Shown piece by piece: positions 40,201 through 48,399 of a stretch of 64,000 bases of DNA. The stretch is from contig NZ_LOKW01000028.1 of assembly GCF_002211305.1 (NCBI RefSeq), positions 186,001 through 250,000 of the forward strand. Reading direction: 5' to 3'. This DNA is from Rhizobium sp. R634 (GTDB lineage Bacteria > Pseudomonadota > Alphaproteobacteria > Rhizobiales > Rhizobiaceae). The notes beneath the pieces were generated by a model that saw nothing but the letters and a program-made list of their open reading frames with translations, had not been told where the DNA came from and made no database searches. The translations under genes were made by a program, and so were the position numbers. The number at the start of each line of letters is the position of its first letter. Position 1 is the first letter of the stretch.

Positions 40201-41421
40201 ATGGACATTTCCCAAGGCCCGCGGAGCGTTCTTCGCCACCCCGGCTATCTGAACTTTGCCGCCTCCCGCGTCTTTTCCTCACTCGCCTTCCAGTCCATCG
40301 GCATCGCCATGGGCTGGATGATCTATGATCAGACCCACAGCGCCTTTGCGCTCGGCCTCGTCGGTCTTTGCCAGTTCCTGCCGATGGTGGTGCTGACCTT
40401 CGTCGTCGGCCATGCCGCCGACCGCTTCGACCGGCGGCGCATCGGGCTTGTCTGCCAGCTGATCGAGGCGGTGACGGCGCTGGTGCTGGCGGTCGCCACA
40501 TGGCAGCAATGGCTGACGCCGGCGGGAATTCTCATCGCCGTTACCGTACTCGGCGCCGTTGTCGCTTTCGAGCGGCCGACCATGGCGGCGCTGCTGCCGA
40601 ACATCGTGCCGGCCTCCATGCTGCAGAAGGCGGTCGCAACCTCGACCTCGATGATGCAGACGGCTCTGATCATCGGCCCTTCGCTCGGTGGCCTGCTCTA
40701 CGGGCTCGATCCCGTCGCGCCCTTCGCCGTGTCGGCGCTGCTCTTTGCCGTGGCGAGCTTCAACGTCATCTCGATCCGCATGCAGTGGGTGCCTGGCAAG
40801 CGCGAGAAGGTGACGCTCGCCTCCGTCTTTGCCGGGGTTTCCTTCATCCGCAGCCGACCGGTCATGCTCGGCACGATCTCGCTCGATCTCTTCGCGGTGC
40901 TGCTCGGCGGCGCCACCGCGCTGTTGCCGATCTTTGCCCGTGATATCCTGCATGCCGGCCCCTGGGGACTCGGCCTCTTGCGCGCCGCACCGGCAATCGG
41001 CGCGCTTGCCATGTCTGTCGTGCTTGCCCGCCGGCCGCTCGAGAGCAATGTCGGGCGCAAGATGCTCGCCGCCGTCGCGGTATTCGGGCTTGCGACCATC
41101 GTCTTTGCCCTTTCCACCAATATCGCGCTTTCCGTTGCCGCTCTACTCGTCGTCGGCGCCTCCGATACGGTGAGTGTGGTCGTGCGCAGCTCGCTGGTGC
41201 AGCTTCTGACGCCGGATGAGATGCGTGGCCGCGTCAGCGCCGTCAACTCGCTGTTCATCGGCACTTCCAACCAGCTCGGCGAATTCGAATCGGGGATGAT
41301 GGCCGCCGTGCTCGGGCCGGTCGCCACCGGCATCGTCGGCGGGCTCGGCACGATTATCGTCGTTCTCCTGTGGATGCGGCTCTTTCCCGATCTCACCAAG
41401 GTGAAGACGCTGCAGGGCTGA
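40201..41421 (+). CDS. MFS transporter (EntS-like)
   Basis: A 406-residue major facilitator with about 12 helices, of the enterobactin exporter/transmembrane secretion effector branch. Helices 2-3 carry the loop motif GHAADRFDRRRIG (about 70-82). The long helical pair VASFNVISIRM... splits the halves. Substrate unknown. The stop overlaps an ATG in the next frame (TGATG), and a secreted DUF922 protein follows. Confidence 0.87.
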   Translation: MDISQGPRSVLRHPGYLNFAASRVFSSLAFQSIGIAMGWMIYDQTHSAFALGLVGLCQFLPMVVLTFVVGHAADRFDRRRIGLVCQLIEAVTALVLAVATWQQWLTPAGILIAVTVLGAVVAFERPTMAALLPNIVPASMLQKAVATSTSMMQTALIIGPSLGGLLYGLDPVAPFAVSALLFAVASFNVISIRMQWVPGKREKVTLASVFAGVSFIRSRPVMLGTISLDLFAVLLGGATALLPIFARDILHAGPWGLGLLRAAPAIGALAMSVVLARRPLESNVGRKMLAAVAVFGLATIVFALSTNIALSVAALLVVGASDTVSVVVRSSLVQLLTPDEMRGRVSAVNSLFIGTSNQLGEFESGMMAAVLGPVATGIVGGLGTIIVVLLWMRLFPDLTKVKTLQG

Positions 41422-41492
41422 TGCATGCATCGTTGAAAGCGGCGCATAGTCCCATTAGGGTCGGCGCGAAACATCATTCGGGCGGGGTGTGC

Positions 41493-42092
41493 GTGAGGGC
41501 AGTTTTTCTATTGGGTCTGCTGGCGGCATTTTTCGCGGCGATGCCGGCTGCGGCCTCGGGTGATTGGCAAGCGGTCGAAGAGGTGCGGCCCTATTCGATA
41601 TCGGGCAAGACTGGCGCCGAGCTCTATGAATCGATCGGGGCGAATGGCCCAAAGGCCGGGGTCACGGGCCGGGTGATCGCGCATACGACCTTCAAGCTGA
41701 CCTGGACCCGGAAATACGAGCCGCAGGGCACCGCCTGCGTCATCGTCACCAACCGCCCAAAGCTCATCATCACCTACACCCTGCCGAAGCCGGCGGCCGA
41801 GCTGCCGGGACCGGTCAAGAGCAGCTGGGAGGTGTTCAGATCCGGCGTTGAGGCGCATGAGCGGGTGCATGGCGACACCATCAAGGAGATGGTCAAGGAA
41901 ATCGAGACGATGAGCATCGGGCTGACCGTCGCCGACGACCCCGGCTGCAAGAAGATCAGGATCGAACTGACCCGCCGCCTCGGCGAGATCTCTGCAAGGC
42001 AACGCCAGCGCGGCCGCGACTTCGATAAGGTGGAAATGGGCGACGGCGGCAATATCCAGCAGCTCATCCTCAAGCTGGTGAATGGGCCTTGA
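41493..42092 (+). CDS. Secreted DUF922 putative zinc protease
   Basis: A 199-residue exported protein of the DUF922 family. The signal peptide MRAVFLLGLLAAFFAAMPAAAS is seen when the GTG at 41493 is used; the GGCGGGG before it may be the ribosome site. An alternative ATG at 41421 overlaps the MFS stop codon and would add 24 residues. The HERVH sequence (HExxH) near residue 125 is a likely zinc site, and YSISGKTGAELYESI near the start is typical of the family. Its substrate is unknown. Confidence 0.85.
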   Translation: MRAVFLLGLLAAFFAAMPAAASGDWQAVEEVRPYSISGKTGAELYESIGANGPKAGVTGRVIAHTTFKLTWTRKYEPQGTACVIVTNRPKLIITYTLPKPAAELPGPVKSSWEVFRSGVEAHERVHGDTIKEMVKEIETMSIGLTVADDPGCKKIRIELTRRLGEISARQRQRGRDFDKVEMGDGGNIQQLILKLVNGP

Positions 42093-42167
42093 TCGGGCGT
42101 GGCCTGGACCTGCCCGGCCGCTCTCCTATCTCTCCCGCTAACGCGGGCCAAAGGGAGGAGAAGTGTC

Positions 42168-42521
42168 ATGTCCTATGTCGATGGTTTCATCGTCGCGGTG
42201 CCGAAGGAGAATGTCGAGGCCTATAAGGAATTCTCGGCCTTTGCCGGCTCGATCTGGAAGGAATATGGGGCGCTCGAATATGTCGAATGCATCGGCGACG
42301 ACGTGCCCTATGGCGAACTGACGTCCTTTCCCCGCGCCGTGCAGGCCAAGCAGGATGAGGTGGTGGTGTTTTCCTGGATCCTCTACCGGTCCCGCCAGGA
42401 GCGCGACGAGATCAATGCCAAGGTGATGGACGATGCGAGGCTGAAGGGCGACCAGTGGCAGATGCCGTTCGACGGCAAGCGAATGATCTATGGCGGCTTC
42501 GAGACGCTGCTCAGGCTCTGA
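42168..42521 (+). CDS. DUF1428 domain-containing protein
   Basis: A 117-residue dimeric ferredoxin-like protein (MSYVDGFIVAVPKENVEAYKEF). The stretches EYVECIGDDVPYGELTSFP and VVFSWILYRSRQERDEIN and the ending GKRMIYGGFETLL are characteristic of the DUF1428 family (YbaA-like), of unknown function. GGAGGAGAAG precedes the ATG. Confidence 0.93.
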   Translation: MSYVDGFIVAVPKENVEAYKEFSAFAGSIWKEYGALEYVECIGDDVPYGELTSFPRAVQAKQDEVVVFSWILYRSRQERDEINAKVMDDARLKGDQWQMPFDGKRMIYGGFETLLRL

Positions 42522-42620
42522 TGCCGATGTTTCATGCCGTTCGGGTTCGCGGCAGGCATTGACTTGCCGGCCGCGGCGCGCCAACTCGCGGGAGATCCAA
42601 TCCGAGACGGGGAGGGCGCC

Positions 42621-43043
42621 TTGCCCCAGACGATGCTTAACCTTTCCACACGCGGGCAGGGCCTTTACGAATTCACCGATCAGGCGGAGGCATTCGTGCG
42701 CGCCTCCGGACAGGCCGAAGGATTGCTCACCGTCTTCGTGCGCCATACGTCCTGCTCGCTGCTGATCCAGGAAAATGCCGATCCCGACGTGCGAACCGAC
42801 CTTCTCTCCTTCTTCCGCCGCCTCGTGCCGCCGGCCTCCGATCCGTCGATGGGCTGGGTCGTGCATCGGGACGAAGGGCCGGACGATATGCCGGCCCATA
42901 TCAAGGCCGCGCTGACGCAGGTGTCGATCGGCATTCCCGTTGCAAGGGGCCGGCTGATGCTCGGCACCTGGCAGGGCATCTATCTCTTCGAGCACCGCGA
43001 TCGGCCGCACCGGCGCGAAATCGTGCTGCACCTCGGCAATTGA
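42621..43043 (+). CDS. YjbQ/UPF0047 family protein
   Basis: A 140-residue protein of the secondary thiamine-phosphate synthase family YjbQ. The metal-binding pattern is seen in VRHTSCSLLIQENADPDVRTDL, then DMPAHIKAALTQVSIGIPV and GTWQGIYLFEHR. Some members have weak thiamine-phosphate synthase activity; the main role is unclear. The start is taken as TTG 42621 because GGGAGGGC lies just upstream and the family begins shortly after; ATG 42633 is the alternative. Confidence 0.9.
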   Translation: MPQTMLNLSTRGQGLYEFTDQAEAFVRASGQAEGLLTVFVRHTSCSLLIQENADPDVRTDLLSFFRRLVPPASDPSMGWVVHRDEGPDDMPAHIKAALTQVSIGIPVARGRLMLGTWQGIYLFEHRDRPHRREIVLHLGN

Positions 43044-43162
43044 AGGATTAATCCTTGTGAATGAAATCTGAATGTGCGGTTCGAACGCCATTCAGTTTGC
43101 GGCGTTTACTGTCGAGACAATCCCTGAAGGGAGAGCTTAGGTATCAATCGACGGAGACCCTC

Positions 43163-43468
43163 ATGACGCATTTCCTCACCAAGGCCGGCCTTGCCGCATT
43201 GCTCGCCCTCTGCACCATTCCGGCCACGACTTCCACGGCGGCCGCCGCGGGGCCGCAGACGAGCTACATCGTCGAGGCGCAGTACCATCGCCCGATCCGC
43301 GGCTGCTCGCCGATGCATGCGGTGCGCAAGGCGCGCGACTTCGGTCTGCACAGAGCCCATATCACCCGCATGTCGCCGCGCGTCGTCGTCGTTGCCGGCC
43401 GCGACCGCCGCGGCTGGGACCGGATGGTCTTCGCCAATGTCCGCGGCTGCCCGCTGATCCGGCGCTAA
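43163..43468 (+). CDS. Small secreted basic protein with C-terminal FANVRGCP motif (paralogue A)
   Basis: A 101-residue exported protein. The signal peptide (about 1-31) begins MTHFLTKAGLAALLALC. The mature part (about 70 residues) is rich in Arg and His with two cysteines (RGCSP and RGCPL) that could pair, and ends in VFANVRGCPLIRR. The protein at 43697-44047 has the same layout. I know no named function. ATG 43163 fits the signal peptide; the longer frame does not. Confidence 0.8.
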   Translation: MTHFLTKAGLAALLALCTIPATTSTAAAAGPQTSYIVEAQYHRPIRGCSPMHAVRKARDFGLHRAHITRMSPRVVVVAGRDRRGWDRMVFANVRGCPLIRR

Positions 43469-43473
43469 TAGTT

Positions 43474-43523
43474 AGAGCATGATGTCATGAGAAAACCGCT
43501 CACACTTTTCGGCATCATGCTCT
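43474..43523. repeat. Short palindromic repeat related to the dispersed ~100-bp repeat
   Basis: AGAGCATGATG (43474-43484) is the inverted partner of CATCATGCTCT (43513-43523), with GAAAACCGCTCACACTTTT between. It lies just after the stop of paralogue A and may serve as its terminator. The inner sequence matches the copies at 35356 and 54729. Confidence 0.7.
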
Positions 43524-43696
43524 AAGGACTGCGGCCGGAGGCGCAATACGGGCGTTTCCGGCCGTTTTGCCTTGACGGTGCCACTTTCCGCCGTCTCTTG
43601 TCAGATTCGTATGAGTGATTCCCAGCCGACGCTTCGGCGCGATGGGGCAATGGGGAGGGCGGCTCGACCGCACCGACTTCAAAGGAGAGGTTTTTA

Positions 43697-44047
43697 ATGA
43701 TGCAATTTCTGGCAAAGGCGGGTCTTGCCGCCATGCTGATCGCCGGCACCCTTGCCGGCACGGCGGCTCCGGCTGCCGCCCAGTTGAATATTATCATCGG
43801 CGAGCCGGATCGGGCTCCGCCGCCGGATTATCGCCGTCCGCCTCCGCCGCCCGGCTACGGCTACGGCCGCCGTCCGCGCGCCTGCGATCCGCGGCTTGCC
43901 GAAGACATGGCCCGCGATTACGGCTTCCGCCGCGCCCGCGTCGTCGACGTTACCCCGCGCCGCGTCGTCGTGCAGGGCTGGACGCGTCGCGGTCCCGACC
44001 AGATGAGCTTCGCCAACGTCCGCGGCTGCCCTCCGCTGCGCCGCTGA
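43697..44047 (+). CDS. Small secreted basic protein with C-terminal FANVRGCP motif (paralogue B)
   Basis: A 116-residue exported protein: signal peptide about 1-28 (MMQFLAKAGLAAMLIAGTLAG), a Pro/Tyr/Arg-rich segment (about 38-58), then DPRLAEDMARDYGFRRARVVDVTPRR and the ending FANVRGCPPLRR. It shares layout, two cysteines and the C-terminal motif with the neighbouring paralogue A. Function unknown. GGAGAGG lies upstream of the ATG at 43697. Confidence 0.8.
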   Translation: MMQFLAKAGLAAMLIAGTLAGTAAPAAAQLNIIIGEPDRAPPPDYRRPPPPPGYGYGRRPRACDPRLAEDMARDYGFRRARVVDVTPRRVVVQGWTRRGPDQMSFANVRGCPPLRR

Positions 44048-44087
44048 TTTCATAGAAATACCGCCTCGTCTCCCCGATGCGGCGGCC

Positions 44088-44137
44088 AGAACCGCCTTTG
44101 CCAGTCTCTCCGGACAGGCAAGGGCGGTTTCTTTTTT
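44088..44137 (+). terminator. Rho-independent terminator after paralogue B
   Basis: AACCGCCTTTGCC pairs with GGCAAGGGCGGTT with one bulge each and a 14-base loop, followed by TCTTTTTT (to 44137). It lies about 45 bp after the stop codon of the gene ending at 44047. Confidence 0.9.
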
Positions 44138-44159
44138 GGAGGGGCTTTTTGCTCGGCAG

Positions 44160-44338
44160 ACCCCTCCCCAACCCCTCCCCACAAGGGGGAGGGGCTAAGT
44201 CGCGGTTGCCTGCAGCGACCAAAATGAAAGTCTTTTTAGCTGCCGCCGCTCAGCGATTGCGGCGGTCGAGGTCATGTGAAGCGGTGCAGCATGTTAGCCC
44301 CTCCCCCTTGTGGGGAGGGGTTGGGGAGGGGCTTTAGC
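44160..44338. repeat. Pair of inverted CCCCTCCCC-type repeats
   Basis: Copy A (44160-44198) reads CCCCTCCCCAACCCCTCCCC-ACAAGGGGGAGGGG. Copy B (44294-44338) is its reverse complement. They face each other over about 95 bp in the 312-bp gap between two convergent genes. A third related copy is at 58259-58291. The G/C runs are a known rhizobial intergenic repeat type. Confidence 0.8.
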
Positions 44339-44359
44339 CACCGCGCGGCGCTTCCATTT

Positions 44360-45100
44360 TTACTGCTCGATGGCAAAAGTCACGGTGACGCTGACATTGT
44401 AATTGTTCTCGCCGCCCTGGACGGGAACAGCGGCGTCGGAGGCTTCCTTCATCATGGTGGCGCGATAGACCGGCTGCGGCAGCGGGCGCGGGTCGTTCTC
44501 GTTGATCTCGAGAATGCGGCCGAGCTTGACGCCGGCGGCTTCGCTCAGCGTCTTCGCCTTCTTGACCGCATCGGCGACGGCATTCTTGCGTGCGTCTTCG
44601 AGGGCGGTTTCCGGCTTGTCGTTGGTGAACTGGATGTCGCCGCCCTGGTTGATGCCGAGGCTGACGGACTGATCGATCACCTGGCCGAGCTTGGCGAGAT
44701 CGCGCAGCCTGACGGTCACCGAATTGATGGTCTGGTAGCCGATCAGCTGCGGCTGCTGCGGCTGGCCGTCGACCGGCTGCGGATAGTTATATTGCGGCTG
44801 GATGGAAAAGCCCGAAGTCTGCAGGTCGCGCTCGGCGATGCCGCCGTCCTTCAGCGCCTTGAGCACGTCGTTCATCGCCTTGTTGTTCTCGTCGAGCGCT
44901 TCACGGGCGGTCTTGGCCTGTTTGACGACGGCAAGATTGACGACGGCCATATCGGGAGCGAGCGCCGATTCGCCATTGCCCGTCACCGAAATCACCGGCT
45001 CGCGCGGCTTTGCCTCCTGCGCGAATGCGGGGGCCGCGCTGGCGAGCGGCAGGGCCAGAAGAGCAGTCATTACAAGAGTCTTGGAAAGAATCGGCGCCAT
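44360..45100 (-). CDS. SIMPL domain-containing periplasmic protein (DUF541)
   Basis: A 246-residue exported protein with a signal peptide (about 1-27, ending ASAAPAFAQ). The SIMPL/DUF541 domain fills the rest: VISVTGNGESALAPDMAVVNLAV, DLQTSGFSIQPQYNYP, and the KNAVADAVKKAKTLSEAAGVKLG helix. Such proteins include oxidative-stress related YggE and BP26 of Brucella, which forms a ring-shaped channel-like oligomer. BP26/YggE is the closest fit; the exact role is unknown. Confidence 0.9.
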   Translation of the reverse strand: MAPILSKTLVMTALLALPLASAAPAFAQEAKPREPVISVTGNGESALAPDMAVVNLAVVKQAKTAREALDENNKAMNDVLKALKDGGIAERDLQTSGFSIQPQYNYPQPVDGQPQQPQLIGYQTINSVTVRLRDLAKLGQVIDQSVSLGINQGGDIQFTNDKPETALEDARKNAVADAVKKAKTLSEAAGVKLGRILEINENDPRPLPQPVYRATMMKEASDAAVPVQGGENNYNVSVTVTFAIEQ

Positions 45101-45672
45101 GTTTTCATTCCCTAGTTGTCGTTTCCCGGATGAACTTTCTGTCGGTTGATTGTGAAGCTATTGCGGCGGAAAGGGATAGGCGGCGGTGCGGGAAGAGAAA
45201 AATGCGTGGGGTGTTCGCCACTGCCGTCCGGCTGGACAAGAAAAAAGAGAGGATGGGCCGTGGGGCACTCCCCTCTGCCTGCCGGACCCTGGGGTCGAGC
45301 CACGGGTCTCGACCCGTCCTTCGGACCCCCACCAAGGGTGGAGATCGGCTGGGAGCGCTGGCTTTCCTAACCAACTGGCGTCACAGCAAGGTGAAACGGC
45401 AGACGTGTGCGAAGGTTTGACCACTTGCCAATCTCCCCACCTGTGGGGGAGATGTCCGGCAGGACTGAGGGGGTGCACACGGCACGCCGGTACTGCGGCA
45501 AGCAAACATGCCCCGCCGTATCCCAAATCCGGCAAACCTCATAGCAAAGACGGCGGGTTAAGAAACAGGGCCAGCTGGGGCGAACCGGCATCGCCGGTCG
45601 TGAACTGAAGATGCACGCCAGCCAGGGCAAGACCATGCCTTACCCTGCGGCTAGCGGACGCGGCGCTTGATT
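45101..45672. other. 572-bp region of intergenic repeats, no gene
   Basis: No frame has coding character. A repeat with AATCTCCCCACCTGTGGGGG is at 45430-45474. The segment 45264-45340 holds imperfect hairpins (GGGTCGAGCCACGGGTCTCGACCC). The remainder is unassigned. Confidence 0.5.
45430..45474. repeat. RIME-like repeat, divergent copy
   Basis: ATCTCCCCACCTGTGGGGGAGAT is palindromic and is followed by GTCCGGCAGGACTGAGGGGG. The arrangement of palindrome, TCCG(A/G)CAGGAC and GAGGGGG matches the elements at 27642 and 58465. Confidence 0.65.
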
Positions 45673-45819
45673 TTAAGCGCCGAAATCATCCATGAAGGAG
45701 GGATGGATGGCGGGCTTGCGCTCTTCGCGTGCTTCGCGAAAACGCTGGGGAACCGCACCGAGACCGGATACGAACCGGCTCAGGAGATTGCGGTTGAAAA
45801 GTTTGTGTATGGCACTCAT
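45673..45819 (-). CDS. Small basic protein (48 aa), unrecognised
   Basis: The ATG at 45819 opens a 48-residue frame (MSAIHKLFNRNLLSRFVSGL, then GAVPQRFREAREERKPAIHPS and MDDFGA). It has an amphipathic basic N-terminal half and codon use typical of the surrounding genes. The stop codon lies in a perfect CGGCGCTT-GATTTT-AAGCGCCG hairpin (45661-45682), which may end transcription. The ribosome site is weak. Too short for firm judgement, but the combination of frame, codon bias and hairpin supports a real gene. Confidence 0.5.
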   Translation of the reverse strand: MSAIHKLFNRNLLSRFVSGLGAVPQRFREAREERKPAIHPSFMDDFGA

Positions 45820-46052
45820 GTCAATTCACTCATTCTTTTTTTTGTTAGCCGGCGGCATATATTTTGCCCAGGCTGCCTTCGCAATGGGCAATTTGGCATG
45901 ACTGCTATGCACAGGCGTGCATGACGATCACATTGACGTTAGAAGGGGCGTCGGGAGCCGCCCGCCGCGATGAAACCTCGCCCGGCAATCGCCTCGGCGT
46001 GGTAGACTGCGTCGCTCGGGCTCAAGCCATGCCCTCCGAAGGAGAAGCTCAG

Positions 46053-46244
46053 ATGAACCGATTTTTCGCACTTGTCGCGACCGGAACGCTGATCAGCCTT
46101 GCCACGATCACTTCGGCCTGCACGTCATCAGGAAACGTCGATTACACGTCGTCGATCGGCGGCGGCTATTACGAGCGTCAGCCGCTCAATCCAGCTTGCG
46201 GCGGTGGGTTCAGACCGAGCGATGGGCGGTCTTGCAGCTATTAG
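46053..46244 (+). CDS. Small putative lipoprotein
   Basis: A 63-residue protein with an N-terminal signal (MNRFFALVATGTLISLATIT) ending in SAC, a plausible lipobox with Cys at about residue 24. The mature part is Gly/Ser/Tyr-rich (SSIGGGYYERQPLNPACGGG) with two further cysteines. AAGGAG lies 8 bases before the ATG. Function unknown. Confidence 0.75.
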   Translation: MNRFFALVATGTLISLATITSACTSSGNVDYTSSIGGGYYERQPLNPACGGGFRPSDGRSCSY

Positions 46245-46393
46245 AGACGTGATGCCCTTGCGAAATCGTCGCTTGTCAAGCGGAACAGCTTTGTCCGTTA
46301 CCGCACCATTGTGCGTGTGTGCCGCTGTAGCTACAGCTTTCTGTTGAGTGGCGCGGTATCCTCTGGTTGCGTTGTAATCATGGGGTACAGAAG

Positions 46394-47017
46394 ATGAAAC
46401 TGACTATCGCGACTACCTTGCTCGCACTTCTCGCAACCACCGCATTTGCAGCCGATGCCGTCCAAGACATCCCGGCGGCTCCCGTTGCGGCTGCGCCTGT
46501 TTTCACCTGGTCGGGTCCGTACTTCGGTATCGATGGCGGTGCGGCATGGCTCAACGGTGACTTCAGCGCCGGTGGGGCCAGCGCTTCCGAGGACTTCAAC
46601 GGCGGCGTCTTCGGCGGATTTGCAGGTTATAACTTCCAGTTCGACAACATTGTTGTCGGTATCGAAGGCAACCTCGAACACAACTGGAATGAAGAGGAAA
46701 CGCTGGGAGCGGACGTTGGGACCGATTGGGCCGGCGCTGTTCGCGGCCGTGTCGGCTACGCCTTCGACAAAGCACTGATCTACGGCGCCGCCGGCTGGAC
46801 GGCCACGCGCGGCTACGTCGATCTGCCGGGATTGGATAAAGAGACGGAGACTTTCAACGGTTACACCGTCGGGGCCGGCGTCGACTTTGCCATCACCAAC
46901 AACATCTTCGCCCGCGGCGAGTATCGGTTCAACGACTTCGGCGAGAAGGACGTTCTCGGTGTGGATGCCGATCTCGATCAGCACGAACTCAAGTTCGGCA
47001 TCGGCGTAAAGTTCTAA
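46394..47017 (+). CDS. Outer-membrane beta-barrel protein (Omp25/RopB-like porin family)
   Basis: A 207-residue protein. The signal peptide MKLTIATTLLALLATTAFA is followed by ADAVQDIPAAPVAAAP, a start typical of rhizobial and Brucella Omp25/Omp31 proteins. Strands with alternating hydrophobic residues (FTWSGPYFGIDGGAAWLNGDF, FGGFAGYNFQFDNIVVGIEGN) and the C-terminal ...ELKFGIGVKF with a terminal Phe mark an eight-stranded barrel. ATG 46394 is preferred over the upstream TTG at 46367, as it begins the signal peptide. A clear terminator follows. Confidence 0.93.
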   Translation: MKLTIATTLLALLATTAFAADAVQDIPAAPVAAAPVFTWSGPYFGIDGGAAWLNGDFSAGGASASEDFNGGVFGGFAGYNFQFDNIVVGIEGNLEHNWNEEETLGADVGTDWAGAVRGRVGYAFDKALIYGAAGWTATRGYVDLPGLDKETETFNGYTVGAGVDFAITNNIFARGEYRFNDFGEKDVLGVDADLDQHELKFGIGVKF

Positions 47018-47043
47018 GAGCCTTCCAGCAGATCAGTAGTGAG

Positions 47044-47069
47044 AGCCCCGCCGAGACAGCGGGGCTTTT
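47044..47069 (+). terminator. Rho-independent terminator of the Omp gene
   Basis: AGCCCCGC (47044-47051) pairs with GCGGGGCT (47059-47066) and is followed by TTTG, 27 bp after the stop codon. Confidence 0.9.
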
Positions 47070-47111
47070 GCGTTTTAAAGCAATTATAGTGGCAAGAGCG
47101 CGCTTCGCCTG

Positions 47112-47348
47112 TCACGAACTGCACTTGATGTCGCTGGCTCTGGCTGCAGCGATAAGGGCGCGACGGACCTCCTCTGGATCTGCGATATCGGCGAACACAT
47201 CAAGCACGATCATCTCGGCGGCTTTGGCCGCCGGCGTTTGCTCGGGCCAGTCGTTGAGCAAGGCATTTCCGGCCTGCAGGACCGTCCTCAAGGTTTTCTT
47301 TTTTCCATTAATCGTGATTGTCACCGCCTTGAAACGTCGTTTGCTCAT
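47112..47348 (-). CDS. DUF982 domain-containing protein
   Basis: A 78-residue protein with the family pattern: a beta hairpin with VTITINGKKKTLRTVLQAGNALLNDWPEQTP, then a helix ending with ADPEEVRRALIAAARASDI. DUF982 proteins are many and small in rhizobia; none has a known role. It is convergent with the Omp gene. Confidence 0.88.
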   Translation of the reverse strand: MSKRRFKAVTITINGKKKTLRTVLQAGNALLNDWPEQTPAAKAAEMIVLDVFADIADPEEVRRALIAAARASDIKCSS

Positions 47349-47431
47349 GGCGTGGTCCCTCCCACGGACCAGCGAATCAACGACTCAATTGGCGATTCGT
47401 TCCAGACACAGTTCCCGAAACGGAGATGGAC

Positions 47432-47640
47432 ATGAACAAGCGGGATCGCTTCATCGCTGAACTCAGGGAAACAACGCGGCCTTTCCTTCCGGGTCAGCAA
47501 ATTGAAGGGCAAGGGCGGGCATGCAACGGTCTGGATAGGTGACCGGTTCACGACCCTCCCGAGCCGGGAGATCGACCCGAAGACGGCGGCGAAGATAAGA
47601 AAGGGTCCGGGGCTGAGCCCCAGACCGCCGAAACCGTTTG
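47432..47640 (+). pseudogene. Degenerate hicA-like toxin gene
   Basis: A start MNKRDRFIAELRE opens at 47432 but stops at about 47540. The frame just after it (47503 on) reads KGKGGHATVWIGDRFTTLPSREIDPKTAAKI, similar to the HicA core with the active histidine in KGKGGHATV and the TLPSR...I end strand. The two pieces together make a HicA-sized protein that is broken by at least one indel, and a second shift follows near the end. It lies directly before a hicB-like frame, as in HicAB modules. Confidence 0.6.
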
Positions 47641-47685
47641 CCCATGTCGAAACAGGGCAATGGTGGCCGCCAGGGAGACCGAACC

Positions 47686-48113
47686 ATGAAGACTTACGCA
47701 TACGCGGCAACCTTCGAGCCAACCGAATGCGAAGGCGGCTTTACCGTCACCTTCGCCGACGTGCCCGAGGCCATCACCGAGGGCAACGACATGGCCGATA
47801 CCCGCGAGATGGCGGCCGACGCGCTCGGCGTGGCGCTGCTGACATATCTGGAGATGGGCAAGTCCCTTCCGGAAGCCAAGGCCGAAGGCGTCATGGTCAC
47901 GCCCGACCAGAGGTCGCCGCCAAGGTCGCCGTGATCGAAACCCTCCAGCAGGCGGGGATCGCGCGCAGCGAGCTTGCCCGCCGCATGGGCAAGGACGAGA
48001 AGGAAGCGCGCCGCCTTCTGGATCCTGATGTCGCCACGAACGTGCCCTTGCTTGTCAGTGCGCTCGCCGCCATGGGTAAGCGCCTGGTGATCGGGCTCGA
48101 CGAGGCCGCCTGA
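47686..48113 (+). pseudogene. Frameshifted hicB-like antitoxin gene
   Basis: The ATG at 47686 opens MKTYAYAATFEPTECEGGFTVTFADVPEAITEGNDMADT..., a HicB partial RNase H-like domain. The frame runs off near 47915, and the following frame continues with VAAKVAVIETLQQAGIARSELARRMGKDEKEARRLLDPD and ends in LVIGLDEAA at 48113, the helix-turn-helix part of HicB. One missing base at about 47912 separates the halves. Together they form a full HicB of about 140 residues, so this antitoxin has been inactivated by a frameshift. Confidence 0.75.
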
Positions 48114-48334
48114 CGCCGCCTTGTTCACCAGCTGCGCCTCGTTGAGAAAGTGGCGGAAGCGCCGCTCTACGTCCGCCTTTGCGCGGACCTCGGAAAGGTT
48201 TCGCCCATTGCTCGTGTGGCCGCTCGATGTCACCCAGATCCGCCAGCGCCACATGCGACCGCCGGATAGACGCAGCCGACATCAACGTCGCCGCTCTGCA
48301 GCACGGCGCGATAGGTTTCCTGTCGCCAGATCAT
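48114..48334 (-). pseudogene. Frame-disrupted small ORF of unknown function
   Basis: An ATG at 48334, after AAGGGGTGGCGG, reads MIWRQETYRAVLQSGDVDVGCVYP and then stops within 35 codons. A second frame on the same strand continues with MWRWRIWVTSSGHTSNGRNL, then SEVRAKADVERRFRHFLNEAQL. The two could be halves of one protein of about 75 residues. I do not recognise the family; coding character is moderate. Confidence 0.35.
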
Positions 48335-48399
48335 ACCGCCACCCCTTGCAAAGGTTGCGCGGCAGTATCTATGCTCTCTCTATAATCGGGGGAATCTAG

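Noticed and set aside
45367..45636. Minus-strand 89-codon ORF in the repeat region
   Set aside because: Its product is the typical translation of a palindromic repeat (TPSVLPDISPTGG) and has no coding bias.
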